This document shows positions 24,230 to 33,585 of a DNA stretch of 41,395 nucleotides, piece after piece (position 1 is the stretch's first letter; the number at the start of each line of letters is the position of its first letter). The stretch covers positions 1 to 41,395 of the forward strand of contig NZ_AWWI01000090.1 of assembly GCF_002760615.1 (NCBI RefSeq). Direction: 5' to 3'. The position numbers and the translations under genes are program-made. The notes beneath the pieces were generated by a model. That model did no database searches. It saw nothing but the letters and a program-made list of their open reading frames with translations, and was not told where the DNA came from. This stretch comes from Puniceibacterium antarcticum. Its GTDB lineage: Bacteria; Pseudomonadota; Alphaproteobacteria; Rhodobacterales; Rhodobacteraceae.

Positions 24230-27200
24230 TCAGACAGGCTGCGCGTCCCGCAATTCGCGCTGCAGCCGCTTGGCTTCCTCGGCCTTGGGCTTGGAAAATC
24301 CTGCCAGCAGCAGATAGGCGACCGGCGTCAGATAGAGCGTCGAAACAGTGGCTAGACCGAGTCCCCCAACGATCACCCAGCCCAACGCCTCGCGCGCCTC
24401 GGCCCCCGCACCGGCGGACAGGATCAGGGGCACACCCCCCAGCACGGTCGAAATCATCGTCATCATCACCGGCCGCAGCCGGATGGTCGACGCGTCAAGT
24501 ATCGCGTCGTGAACCGATGCGCCCTCATCCCTCAGCTGATTGGCAAATTCGACGATCAGGATTCCGTTCTTGGCCATGATTCCTATAAGCATCACCAACC
24601 CGATCTGGCTGTAGACGTTCAGGCTCAGCCCTGAAAACACCAGCGCAAAGGCCGCACAGGCCAACCCCAAAGGCACCGTCGCCATCACCACGATGGCCGA
24701 GATAAAGCTCTCAAACTGCGCGCTCAGCACCAGAAACACCACCAGAATGGCAAAGCCAAAGGTGACCAACAGCCCCCCTGCGGTCTGATCCAGCGTCGCC
24801 GCTTCGGCCAGCGGAACGATTCGGTTGTTCTCGGCCAGAACTTCTGCGCCCATTGCCTCGACCTGTGCCAGCGCATCGCCCAGGGCCAGCTCCGGCGTCA
24901 GCCCGGCGCTGATCGAAACCGACCGGCTCTGCCCCTCGCGGTTCAGCTCGGGCGCAATCGCCCGCTCTTCCAGCCGCACAAATGTCGACATCGCCACCAT
25001 CTGCCCGTCCGCCGCCTGGACAAAGACATTCTCCAGGTCGCCGGGGTCGTTCACAGGGTCGGTGGTGGACAGCATCTGCACATCGTAGCTTTTGTCCTGC
25101 ACAAAGACCGTGCCGATGGTCCGCCCTTCCAGAACGGCGCGCAGGGCATCGCCCAACCCACTGATATCTATCCCAAGGTCAGAGGCCCGCGTGCGGTCGA
25201 TCTCGATGAACAGCTGCGGCTGTGTCGTCTCGTAATCCAGCCGCACCTGCCCAAACGCCGGGTTCTGCTCCATCCGCGCGACCAGCGTTTGCGCCACCTC
25301 GGAAAGCTGCGCATAGCTGTCCCCGGTGATCGCAAAGCTCAGACCGCTCCCCGCGCCCCGGATGCCCAGACTGTTGGGCTGAATGGCAAAGGCGCGCACA
25401 CCGATGATGTTGCGCAGCTTGCCGTTGATCTCCTCCACGATCTCGGACTGTCCACGGCTGCGTTCGCCCCACGGGGCCAGCGACATCACCATGAAACCGC
25501 TGTTGTCCGACCCGCCGGATCCGGTGATCGAAAACACGCTGCGAATCTCGCCCGTATCGACCAGAGGCTGGATCGCACGCTCGATCTCCTGCATCTTTGA
25601 GGTGGTGTAGTTCAGCGACACGCCTTGCGGTGCGCTGACGCGCAGCAACGCCACGGCGCGGTCCTCGGGCGGGGTCAGCTCCTGGCGGATGCCGCCGCCG
25701 ACAAACACCGCCGTCGCCGCAAACAGCCCCGCCGCCAGCACGATGACAAACGGCACGGCCAGCGCGCCTTTCAGCGTTGTCTTGTAAAATGCCGCCAGAC
25801 GGTTGCCCAGCCAGATCATTGGCCCGCGCGGGTCCTTTTCCGGCTCCGCGGTCAAAAGGCGGCTTGCCAGAACCGGGCACAGCGTCAACGCCACAACCGA
25901 TGACAACAGCACCGCAATCGCAAGCGTAAAGCCGAATTCGCGGAACAATCCGCCCGCCTGACCGGGCAGAAACGACAGTGGAATAAACACCGCCGCCAGC
26001 GTCGCGGTGGTGGTCACGACGGCAAAGAACACCTGCTGCGTGCCCAGCACCGCCGCCGCCCGTGGCCCCATCCCCGCCGCCCGCTGACGCACGATGTTTT
26101 CAAGCACGACAATGGCATCATCCACTACCATCCCTGTCGCCAGCACCAGCGCCAGCAGCGTCAGGATGTTGATGGAAAACCCCGCCATATAGATCGCCGC
26201 CAGCGTGCCGATCAGCGCCACCGGCAGGGTCAGCGTCGGGATCAGCGTCGCGCTGAAACTGCGCAGGAACAGAAAGATCACCACCACCACGATTGCGACG
26301 GCCATGCCCAGCGTGCTCAGCACCTCCTTGATCGACCCGTTGATGAAAACCGCATCATCCGAGGTGACAAAGATGTTCACATCCGGCGGCAGCGTCTTGC
26401 TCAGCTCGTCCACGACCTCGCGCACAGAGCTCGAGATTTCCAGCGTGTTCGACGTTGCCTGACGGATCACGCCCAGCCCCAGTCCGGTCTGCCCGTTGGC
26501 ACGCAGGATCGTCTCGTTCGGGGCCGGGCCAAGCGTGACAGAGGCCACATCGCCCAGGATCACGTCATCCTTGATCTTCAGCGCCTCAAACGCGGCAGGG
26601 GTATTGACCGACGCCGTTGTGCGCACGTTGAGCGACTGACGCTCTCCGGTCAGATCACCGGCAGGCGCATCAAAGGCGATGGTCTGCAACGCCTCCTGCA
26701 GATCCGCCAGGGTCAGCCCGCGGCTTGCCAGTTCCATCTGGTCGATGTCGACGCGAAAGATCGGTTCGCGGTCGCCATAGATCTGCAGATCCGCCACCCC
26801 GTTGATCGAAATCATCCGGTCCTCGACCCGGTCCTGCACGATCTGGGTCAGCTCCTGAGGGGACCGGCTGGCCGATGTGACGGCAACCCGGATCACCGGC
26901 TGTGCATTGGCGTCGGCCTTGACGATTTCGGGGTCGTCGACATCATCGGGCAGGTTGTTGGCGATCCGCGCCACCGCATCGCGAGTGTCGCTCGCAGCAA
27001 CATCCAGGTCCACGTCATCGTTGAATTCCAGCGTGACCCGGCTGCGGCCAAAGCGGGAATTGGACGATATAGCGCGCACACCCGCAACCCGCCCCACAGC
27101 CCCCTCAACGCGCGAGGTAATCTCCTGATCCACCGTTTCGGCAGAGGCGCCCTCGAACTCGGTGGTCACCGTGATCACCGGGCGGTCCACATCCGGCAGC

Positions 27201-27328
27201 TCGCGGATTTCGACGCCGAACAGGGCGGCAATCCCGGCAATCACGATCAGCGCATTCAGCACAAAGGCCAGAATGGGCCGCTGGACGAACAGTGCCGTGC
27301 CGGCGGTCTTTTGTGGGGTATCTGTCAT
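24230..27328 (-). CDS. RND efflux pump inner-membrane permease (HAE1-like)
   Basis: A 1032-aa proton-driven exporter of the AcrB type that works with the adaptor encoded just upstream. It has the cytoplasmic FVQRPILAFVLNALIVIAG start, two large periplasmic loops, and about 12 membrane helices in two halves. The proton-relay acidic pair is present in GMVVDDAIVVLENIVR (Asp403-Asp404), and the matching Lys is in LIGIMAKNGILIVEFANQL in the second half. Length and motifs are complete. The gene starts one base after the adaptor stop. No outer-membrane TolC-type gene is nearby, so it probably uses a shared channel. Substrates cannot be predicted. Confidence 0.93.
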   Translation of the reverse strand: MTDTPQKTAGTALFVQRPILAFVLNALIVIAGIAALFGVEIRELPDVDRPVITVTTEFEGASAETVDQEITSRVEGAVGRVAGVRAISSNSRFGRSRVTLEFNDDVDLDVAASDTRDAVARIANNLPDDVDDPEIVKADANAQPVIRVAVTSASRSPQELTQIVQDRVEDRMISINGVADLQIYGDREPIFRVDIDQMELASRGLTLADLQEALQTIAFDAPAGDLTGERQSLNVRTTASVNTPAAFEALKIKDDVILGDVASVTLGPAPNETILRANGQTGLGLGVIRQATSNTLEISSSVREVVDELSKTLPPDVNIFVTSDDAVFINGSIKEVLSTLGMAVAIVVVVIFLFLRSFSATLIPTLTLPVALIGTLAAIYMAGFSINILTLLALVLATGMVVDDAIVVLENIVRQRAAGMGPRAAAVLGTQQVFFAVVTTTATLAAVFIPLSFLPGQAGGLFREFGFTLAIAVLLSSVVALTLCPVLASRLLTAEPEKDPRGPMIWLGNRLAAFYKTTLKGALAVPFVIVLAAGLFAATAVFVGGGIRQELTPPEDRAVALLRVSAPQGVSLNYTTSKMQEIERAIQPLVDTGEIRSVFSITGSGGSDNSGFMVMSLAPWGERSRGQSEIVEEINGKLRNIIGVRAFAIQPNSLGIRGAGSGLSFAITGDSYAQLSEVAQTLVARMEQNPAFGQVRLDYETTQPQLFIEIDRTRASDLGIDISGLGDALRAVLEGRTIGTVFVQDKSYDVQMLSTTDPVNDPGDLENVFVQAADGQMVAMSTFVRLEERAIAPELNREGQSRSVSISAGLTPELALGDALAQVEAMGAEVLAENNRIVPLAEAATLDQTAGGLLVTFGFAILVVFLVLSAQFESFISAIVVMATVPLGLACAAFALVFSGLSLNVYSQIGLVMLIGIMAKNGILIVEFANQLRDEGASVHDAILDASTIRLRPVMMTMISTVLGGVPLILSAGAGAEAREALGWVIVGGLGLATVSTLYLTPVAYLLLAGFSKPKAEEAKRLQRELRDAQPV

Positions 27329-27329
27329 G

Positions 27330-28493
27330 TCAGCCCTGTTTTTGCTGCAAAGTCGCGCTGATGTCCGTGGCAGGCTCGACCTCGGCCCCAGGGCGCAGGG
27401 TCTGCAGACCTTCGGTCACCACCTGCTCCCCGGGCGCCAGATCCGCCTCGACCAGGACAGCGTCGCTGTTGCGCTGGCGGATCACGATGGCGACGCGCTG
27501 GACTTTGCCATCGCGCACGGCCCAGACGAACGATCCCTCGCTGGACCACTGCACCGCCAGCGGGTTGATCGCCGGATAGTTTTCGCCCTCGAAATGCAGC
27601 AGGACGGAAAAGGCCATGCCCTCGCGCAGCCGGTCATCGGCGTTGTCAATCCGGGCCTGCACCCGCAGCGTGCGGCTAGAGCGGTCAACGACGTTGTCCA
27701 ATGTGGCCACCGTACCGGTCATGACCTGCGCGCGGTTGGACAACGGCGAAAGCTCCACCGGCATGCCCGGTTTCAACTGGCCGATCACCCGTTCCGGCAC
27801 GCGAAAATCGATCAGCAGCTGCGACCGGTCGGTCATGGTTGCGAGCTCTTCCTGCGCGGCAACGCGGTCGCCCTGATCGACCGCGAAGATGCCGATCCAG
27901 CCCGAAATGGGCGCGCGGATCACCCGCTGCGACAGGTCAAATTCCGCTTGGCGGATCTCCAGCTCGGCATTGCGCAGCGCCAGCTCTGCCTCGCGGATCT
28001 GGACCGAGGTGACGGCGCCGGAATTCTGCAGCGACCCCAGCCGCCCGACCTCGACCTTGGCGTCCTCAAGGGTCAGGTGGGCGCGGTCCAGCGCGATCTG
28101 CTCGGCCTCGTCATCCAGCCGCACCATGACGGCGCCTGCATCCACATAGCTTCCCGCGTCAAATGTGATCTCGCGGATGCGCCCCGTGGCTTCGGACCGC
28201 ACGGTGACCGATTTCAGCGCGCGCCCGTCGCCCACGGCGGTGATCCGGTCGTTCAGCGTGCCCTGCATCACCTCGGCGGTGATCACCTGTGTGGCACCGC
28301 CCCCGCGCCTGTCACCTTCCTGCGCGGCCGGTTCCGCCGCCTGCGCGATGGTGATGCCAAGTGCGTCTGGCAGCCCGGTTTTCTCCAGCCACTGCGCGGC
28401 AGAGGGCACATATGTGATCCACAGCGTCAGCGTTGCGGCGATCACACCTGCGCCTAGCAGGATCTGTCTCAAGATGGCCATCGGTCGGGTCAT
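27330..28493 (-). CDS. RND efflux periplasmic adaptor (membrane fusion protein)
   Basis: A 387-aa AcrA-like adaptor. It has an N-terminal membrane anchor (LGAGVIAATLTLWITYV) rather than a lipobox, then a barrel-sandwich hybrid first half (VRSEATGRIREITFDAGSYVDAGAVMVRLD), a short alpha-helical hairpin (IREAELALRNAELEIRQAEFDL), the second half of the hybrid domain (VIRAPISGWIGIFAVDQGDRVAAQEELATM), and beta-barrel and membrane-proximal domains. The stop is one base before the pump start, so the two form an operon. A short palindrome 52 bases upstream may be its operator. Confidence 0.92.
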   Translation of the reverse strand: MTRPMAILRQILLGAGVIAATLTLWITYVPSAAQWLEKTGLPDALGITIAQAAEPAAQEGDRRGGGATQVITAEVMQGTLNDRITAVGDGRALKSVTVRSEATGRIREITFDAGSYVDAGAVMVRLDDEAEQIALDRAHLTLEDAKVEVGRLGSLQNSGAVTSVQIREAELALRNAELEIRQAEFDLSQRVIRAPISGWIGIFAVDQGDRVAAQEELATMTDRSQLLIDFRVPERVIGQLKPGMPVELSPLSNRAQVMTGTVATLDNVVDRSSRTLRVQARIDNADDRLREGMAFSVLLHFEGENYPAINPLAVQWSSEGSFVWAVRDGKVQRVAIVIRQRNSDAVLVEADLAPGEQVVTEGLQTLRPGAEVEPATDISATLQQKQG

Positions 28494-28544
28494 TCCTCAA
28501 TACGGCGTCGCTACAGGATAGGCACATAGCAGGTGACGGCAAAA

Positions 28545-28557
28545 TGACAGTATGTCA
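28545..28557. promoter_or_regulatory. Candidate operator upstream of the RND operon
   Basis: TGACA-GTA-TGTCA is a perfect palindrome with a 3-bp centre, 52-64 bases before the adaptor ATG on the minus strand. Its size suits a dimeric repressor. No regulator gene is adjacent. Confidence 0.35.
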
Positions 28558-28686
28558 CGCATACATTACCGTTACCGAGCCGCCTGCGCGCGCCTGTTGT
28601 GGACTTATACGGGCAAATGCCGCCCCTACGTCGCAACTTGCCCGAATTTTGGTACCTCTGGAACCAGGATGCCGCGCTGACCTCTC

Positions 28687-29415
28687 TCAGACGTCATGCA
28701 CTTTCAGCCAGTCCTGCAGGATCCGGTGCAGGCGTGCGCCGCTGAAGCTGGGGAAATGCCCGCCATGCACCACCCGCACCGGCAGATCCATCAGGCGCCG
28801 CATGGACGCGATGTAATCCGCAGCATCCGCATGATAGGTGTCTTCGATCAGCGGCCCATCATAAACGATATCGCCGGAAAAAAGCACCCCCGTCGCGCGT
28901 TCCAGCAGGGCAATGCCTCCCGGCGAATGCCCGGGCGTGTGCACCACCTCGAACAGCCGCCCGCCCGCATCGATCACCTCGCCATCCTCCAGCAGCCGCG
29001 TCGCGGGGGCAGGGGTCACGGTATAGCGCTCGGACCGGTAGGGTTCGGGCGGAAGCGTTTCAAAGATCTCGTCGGTGACATAGGGATCGGCCAGCACGGC
29101 GCGCCGATCCGGGTTGGCCAGCAGATGCGCCTCGGCGCGGTGCACGGCGCGATGGTCGAATTCGTGATGGCAGCCGATATGGTCAAAATGCGTGTGGCTC
29201 GCCACGGCCAGCAGCGGGCGTTCGCTGACCAGCGGCACCCAGTCGCGCAAGCTGACCACGCCCATGCCGCTGTCGACCAGCAGATCGCCGTCCGGCCCGC
29301 GCACATGCCAGCAGTTGCAGCGGTAAAACGGCAGGATATGCGGCTCGTCGATCAGGCTGATGCCGTCGTCCAGCCGGGTGACACGCCACCAGTCCTCGGG
29401 TCTTGCACGGATCAT
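28687..29415 (-). CDS. Metallo-beta-lactamase-fold hydrolase
   Basis: A 242-aa cytoplasmic protein with the full metal-binding pattern: SHTHFDH (His74, His76, Asp78, His79), a later His in HTPGHSPGG, the bridging Asp in FSGDIVYDG, and the last His in VHGGHFPS. This is a glyoxalase II/lactonase-like member, not a recognisable antibiotic lactamase. The ATG at 29415 overlaps the stop of the ABC ATPase gene (ATGA), so it is the last gene of the transporter operon. Its job is probably the hydrolysis of the imported compound or a product of it (inference); the substrate is unknown. Confidence 0.88.
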   Translation of the reverse strand: MIRARPEDWWRVTRLDDGISLIDEPHILPFYRCNCWHVRGPDGDLLVDSGMGVVSLRDWVPLVSERPLLAVASHTHFDHIGCHHEFDHRAVHRAEAHLLANPDRRAVLADPYVTDEIFETLPPEPYRSERYTVTPAPATRLLEDGEVIDAGGRLFEVVHTPGHSPGGIALLERATGVLFSGDIVYDGPLIEDTYHADAADYIASMRRLMDLPVRVVHGGHFPSFSGARLHRILQDWLKVHDV

Positions 29416-30452
29416 GTATCCTCCAGCAGCGTCAGATGTTCGGCGTCCAGCGCCAATGTGATCAGATCGCCCACATCCGCCGCCAGTCCCACCGGCAGAC
29501 GCGCGCGCAGCGGGGTGTCCGGCGCAGCTTCGGGCAGGACCGTCACCTTGCGGTGCATCCCCTGAAAGACCGCCTCGATCACCCGCACCACCCCCAGCGA
29601 CACCCCCGCACCGGGGCGCAGATGTTCGGGGCGCGCGCACAGCGTGACGCGCGCGCCCTCGGGCAGCTGCGTCGCCGGTCCCAGTGCGCCAAAGACCGTC
29701 ATCGCCCGCCCGCCCTGCACCACACCGGGCACAAAGTTCATCTCGCCCAGAAAGGCGGCGGCAAAGCGGCTGGCGGGGCGGCGATAGACCCGTTCGGGCG
29801 GGCCCTGATCCTCGATCCGGCCCGCATTCATCACCACGATACGGTCGGCAATCGCCATGGCTTCTTCCTGATCATGGGTCACATGCACAAAGGTCGCGCC
29901 GACCCGGCGCTGAATCGCCTTCAGCTCGTCCTGCATGGCGCGGCGCAGGTTCAGATCCAGGGCGCCCAGCGGTTCGTCCAGCAACAGCACATCGGGCTCC
30001 ACCGCCAATGCGCGCGCCAGCGCAACACGCTGCCGCTGACCGCCTGACAGCGCGGTGGGGCGCTTGGCACCCGCCCCGGCAAGGCCGACAAGCTCCAGCA
30101 TCTCTTCGGCGCGGGCAAGGCGCCGGGACCGCCCCAGGCCGCGCATCCGCAGGCCAAAGGCCACATTGTCCAGCAGGCTCATGTGCGGAAACAGCGCGTA
30201 ATCCTGAAACACCGTGGTCGTCGGGCGCCGCGCTGCGGGCACACCCACCATTTCGCGCCCGTCAATCCGCACCGCGCCACCGGTCGGGTCGGAAAACCCG
30301 CCAAGGATGTCCAGCAAGGTTGTCTTGCCACAGCCCGACGGCCCCACCAGCACGCAATATTCCCCCGCCTCGATCCCAAGGGTGACCCCCGCCAGCGCCA
30401 TCGCATCGCCATAGCGCTTGGTCACGTCCACAATATCGATCGGTGCCGTCAT
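29412..30452 (-). CDS. ABC transporter ATPase, PotA-like
   Basis: A 346-aa ATP-hydrolysing subunit of a polyamine/opine/thiamine-type importer. Motifs: Walker A GPSGCGKTTLLD, Q-loop TVFQDYALFPHM, signature LSGGQRQRVALARAL, Walker B VLLLDEPLGALD, and H-loop THDQEEAM. A C-terminal TOBE-like domain follows (FGALGPATQLPEGARVTLCARPEHLRP). It overlaps the permease upstream (4 bases) and the hydrolase downstream (4 bases). The exact substrate class is not readable from the ATPase. Confidence 0.94.
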   Translation of the reverse strand: MTAPIDIVDVTKRYGDAMALAGVTLGIEAGEYCVLVGPSGCGKTTLLDILGGFSDPTGGAVRIDGREMVGVPAARRPTTTVFQDYALFPHMSLLDNVAFGLRMRGLGRSRRLARAEEMLELVGLAGAGAKRPTALSGGQRQRVALARALAVEPDVLLLDEPLGALDLNLRRAMQDELKAIQRRVGATFVHVTHDQEEAMAIADRIVVMNAGRIEDQGPPERVYRRPASRFAAAFLGEMNFVPGVVQGGRAMTVFGALGPATQLPEGARVTLCARPEHLRPGAGVSLGVVRVIEAVFQGMHRKVTVLPEAAPDTPLRARLPVGLAADVGDLITLALDAEHLTLLEDT

Positions 30453-31219
30453 CGCCGCCTCATCATGGTCAGTTCAACCCCCAGCACCGCCACGGCCGAG
30501 ACCATGAAAACCAGCGATCCCACCGCGTTTGTCTTCGGGTTCAGCCCTGATCGCAACAGCGACCAGATTTCGACCGGCAGGGTCACGTCAAAGCGCGACA
30601 GCAGAAAGGCGATGATGAATTCATCCCAGCTGAAGGTCACGCTCAGCAGAAACGCCGCCAGCAGCGCAGGCAGGATCATCGGCGCGGTGATCAGCCACAT
30701 CACTCGCAGTTCTGATGCGCCCAGATCCCGCGCCGCCCGCTCTGCAGCCATCTGCGCCGGGCCGATGGCGGCGGCGCAGATGGCGAAACACAGCGGCGTG
30801 TTGATCACGATATGCCCCACAGCCACCGTGCTCAGCGACAGCCCCTGTCCCATCAGGTTGAAACTCGCCAGCAGCCCAAGGCCAATCACCAGATAGCTGA
30901 CCGACAGCGGCGCGGTCAGCGCGGCACGGATCGCGCGTGCCCCGGGCAAACGCCCCCCCGCCACCGCCCGCGCGGCCAGAAACCCCAGCGTGACCGCCAC
31001 GGCAGAGGAGGCAAAGGCCACCATCAGCGAATGCGCAAGGGCGGCCATCAGATCGCTGTCACCCAGAACCTCGATATGCCAGCGCAGGGAAAACCCCTGA
31101 AACGGCGGAATCGGGAACCGCCCGTCCTGAAACGAATACAGCGCCAGCACCCCCACCGGCAGAAAGATGAACCCATAGAGCAGAGCCATGTAACCGGCGC
31201 AGATCAGGAACCGCATCAT
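30449..31219 (-). CDS. ABC transporter permease, PotC-like
   Basis: A 256-aa inner-membrane permease with about six helices. The binding-protein-dependent EAA loop is visible as AAERAARDLGASELRVMWLITAPMILPALLAAFLLSVTFSWDEFIIAFLLS, typical of the PotC group. The start is the ATG at 31219, whose ATGA overlaps the stop of the preceding permease; the longer frame to 31252 overlaps that gene further and lacks family sequence. Confidence 0.93.
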   Translation of the reverse strand: MMRFLICAGYMALLYGFIFLPVGVLALYSFQDGRFPIPPFQGFSLRWHIEVLGDSDLMAALAHSLMVAFASSAVAVTLGFLAARAVAGGRLPGARAIRAALTAPLSVSYLVIGLGLLASFNLMGQGLSLSTVAVGHIVINTPLCFAICAAAIGPAQMAAERAARDLGASELRVMWLITAPMILPALLAAFLLSVTFSWDEFIIAFLLSRFDVTLPVEIWSLLRSGLNPKTNAVGSLVFMVSAVAVLGVELTMMRRR

Positions 31220-32076
31220 GGCGCCGGCGCCTTCATCCAACGCGCCATGCACAGATAGGCCAGTGTCACCGCCGCCATCAGGATGATCGACAGCGCCGCC
31301 GCCATCGGCAGATCCGCCCGCCGCCCGATCTGCAGCATCACCAGCTGCGGCAGCGCCAGATCATTGCCCCCGCCCAGGATCTGCGGCGTCACGTAATCCC
31401 CGATACACAGCGCAAATGTCAAAAACGCGCCGACCATCACCCCAGGCAGGGCCAGCGGCCAGACGACAAAGCGAAAGATCTGCAGCGGCCCCGCCCCCAG
31501 ATCCGCCGCTGCACGGCGCAGGTTGGGCGGCAGCTGCACAAGGCTCGCATAGATCGTCAGCGTCAGCAGCATGGTGAAAAAATGCGTGAACCCGATCACC
31601 GTCGCGGCGCGCGAATTCGCCAGATCCAGCAACGGCAGACCCAGATCCCCCAGCCAGCCGTTCAGCACGCCCCGCTTGGCCAGAACCAGCGACCAGGCGT
31701 AAGAGCGCACCACATAAGAGGTCCAGAACGGCACCACCGCCAGCGCCAGCGCCAGACGGCGGAACCGGGGGGGCAGTTCCACCGCGATGATCCAGGCCAG
31801 CGGATAGGCCAGCGCGACAGACAGCACCGTGACGACCACGGTGATCTCAAGCGAATTCAGCGCCGCCTGCAGATAGGCCGGGCTGTTCAGGAACTGCGCA
31901 TAATTTGCCAGCGTCCAGGCCGCCTGAAGCCCCTGATCGGTGCGCTGCCACAGGCTCAGCACCGCCATCACGCCAAAGGGCAGGGCAAAGAACACCAGCG
32001 TCCACAGCAGGGCAGGCGCGGCCAGTGCAAGCGCGCGCCGCCGGTCGCGACCCTCGATGCTGGGTGGCGGCCTCAT
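31216..32076 (-). CDS. ABC transporter permease, PotB-like
   Basis: A 286-aa inner-membrane permease with about six helices. LRRAAADLGAGPLQIFRFVVWPLALPGVMVGAFLTFALCIGDYVTPQILGG is the cytoplasmic EAA loop and following helix of the PotB group. It is 106 bases downstream of the binding-protein gene and overlaps the second permease by 4 bases. Confidence 0.93.
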   Translation of the reverse strand: MRPPPSIEGRDRRRALALAAPALLWTLVFFALPFGVMAVLSLWQRTDQGLQAAWTLANYAQFLNSPAYLQAALNSLEITVVVTVLSVALAYPLAWIIAVELPPRFRRLALALAVVPFWTSYVVRSYAWSLVLAKRGVLNGWLGDLGLPLLDLANSRAATVIGFTHFFTMLLTLTIYASLVQLPPNLRRAAADLGAGPLQIFRFVVWPLALPGVMVGAFLTFALCIGDYVTPQILGGGNDLALPQLVMLQIGRRADLPMAAALSIILMAAVTLAYLCMARWMKAPAP

Positions 32077-32182
32077 GCTCTACACCGTCCCGCCTTTGAC
32101 CTGAAATACACGCATCGCCTTTCGCGTTGGAGGTTCTGCCGACAGACAGCGAACAAGGGGTCCAATTTCAAGGCGGGTTGCC

Positions 32183-33241
32183 CTAGCGTGCAAGGAAGCG
32201 CGTCCAGACATCCTGCATCGCGGCGTCCAGTTCGGCATCCGGGGCAGGGTAAAGTTCGGTCTTGTTGAGGTAATCGGTCTGCTGATCCCAGCGCAGCGCG
32301 TCTTTCTGCGCATCCGTCATCATCGCCCCGGCCATGCTGTTGGCGGGCATCGCCCAGTAGCAGGACGAGGTCGCCAGCGCCGCCTGACCCGCGGGGGACA
32401 GGACATGCTTGACGAATTCCACCGCCAGATCGGGCTGCTTGCTATCGGCAAAGACCCCGATCGACTGCGACCAGCGCACCGCGCCCTGTTCGGGGATCAG
32501 CCAGTCCAGATCCGGCAGATCCGCCGTCAGCCCTGCCGTGACCCATTCACCGCCACCAAACAGGATATCCACCTCTCCGGTCGCAATCGCGGTCTGCGAT
32601 GCGACCACTTCCCCGACCAAGGATGCATTGTCCTTGAGCTTCATCAGCGCCTCTTCGATGGCAGGCAGATCCTCCATCGTGATCTCATCCGTGTGAAGGC
32701 CCAGACCCTTCGCCACCATGCCGATCACCGGCAGGTAATAGTCATAAACTGCGATGCTGCCCGGCGCCTTGTCCGACCAGAGGCGGGTCATGTCCGCCAG
32801 ATCGTCCGGACTGATCACCGCCGAATTATAAGACACGGTGTTGTAGCCAAACTTTTCCGAAATCGCATAGGTCTTGCCGTCGATGACGTGGTTCTCTTCC
32901 ATCACAAGCTCGGGGAACAGCGAATCATAGGGCAGCTGATCTGTCGGCAGCGGTCCCAGGATTCCCGCCTCGACCACGCGCGGCACGTCGATCCCATCGA
33001 CCACCAGCACATCCCAGTCGCCGGGCTGGCTCTGTTCGATCAGCGACAGCGCCGCCCCCGTGCCCTCGTATTCCTTGAGGTTCACCTTCATCCCAAACTT
33101 GTCCTCAAACGGCTTGATCAGCGCCTCGTCGGTATGGTCACACCACACCAGTGCATTCAGCTGCTTTTCCTGCGCGGCGGCGGCCTGCGTCAGAAGCGTG
33201 GTGCCGGCAAGCACGGCCAGCAGTCGGGTCGTCGTTTTCAT
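32183..33241 (-). CDS. ABC transporter periplasmic binding protein, PotD-like
   Basis: A 352-aa secreted protein. The signal peptide is MKTTTRLLAVLAGTTLLTQAAAAQ. The mature part has the PotD-like opening LNALVWCDHTDEALIKPFEDKFG, then DVLVVDGIDVPRVVEAG, SEKFGYNTVSYNS and DILFGGGEWVTAGL. The WCDHTDE and GGGEW features differ from classic spermidine/putrescine binding proteins, so the ligand is open. The ATG at 33241 follows AGGGAA. It is the first gene of the operon: binding protein, permease, permease, ATPase, hydrolase. Confidence 0.92.
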   Translation of the reverse strand: MKTTTRLLAVLAGTTLLTQAAAAQEKQLNALVWCDHTDEALIKPFEDKFGMKVNLKEYEGTGAALSLIEQSQPGDWDVLVVDGIDVPRVVEAGILGPLPTDQLPYDSLFPELVMEENHVIDGKTYAISEKFGYNTVSYNSAVISPDDLADMTRLWSDKAPGSIAVYDYYLPVIGMVAKGLGLHTDEITMEDLPAIEEALMKLKDNASLVGEVVASQTAIATGEVDILFGGGEWVTAGLTADLPDLDWLIPEQGAVRWSQSIGVFADSKQPDLAVEFVKHVLSPAGQAALATSSCYWAMPANSMAGAMMTDAQKDALRWDQQTDYLNKTELYPAPDAELDAAMQDVWTRFLAR

Positions 33242-33585
33242 TCTGGTGTTCCCTGTTCTTATTCGTCGCAGGGCCATCCCCGGCCCCCGTGTCCCGCACC
33301 TTCTACGCCCACGCGCCTTGCGACGCAGCGCCGTCGCCCGGACCTTGGCAAGTTTCCGCACAGGCTGGCAACTGCAGAGGTCGGATGACAGCGGTGCGCG
33401 GGGCGAATTCTTCCCCGGTGGTTCGACCCTGTTGCCCGATTGCCTGAACAAACGGCACACACACCCGTCGCCCCGTCGCTGTCAGGGCCGTCCGACCTGA
33501 CACCCGATCATCCCAAGCAGACTCAGACCAAGGGTTTGACCGCGAAAGGGTCAGCCCCCGAACCTCAGGCCAAAGGCGGGATGGC
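33242..33585. other. Intergenic region upstream of the ABC operon
   Basis: No gene is seen. The region lies between the binding protein of the ABC operon and the end of the sensor operon, all on the minus strand. It should contain the ABC operon promoter, but no convincing -35/-10 pair stands out. A short stem, TGACC with GGTCA, lies near 33533-33553 and AGGCC/GGCCT near 33567-33587, without T runs. Confidence 0.4.

Noticed and set aside
28687-29415. Antibiotic-resistance beta-lactamase
   Set aside because: No signal peptide and a glyoxalase II/lactonase-like motif set; context is a transporter operon.
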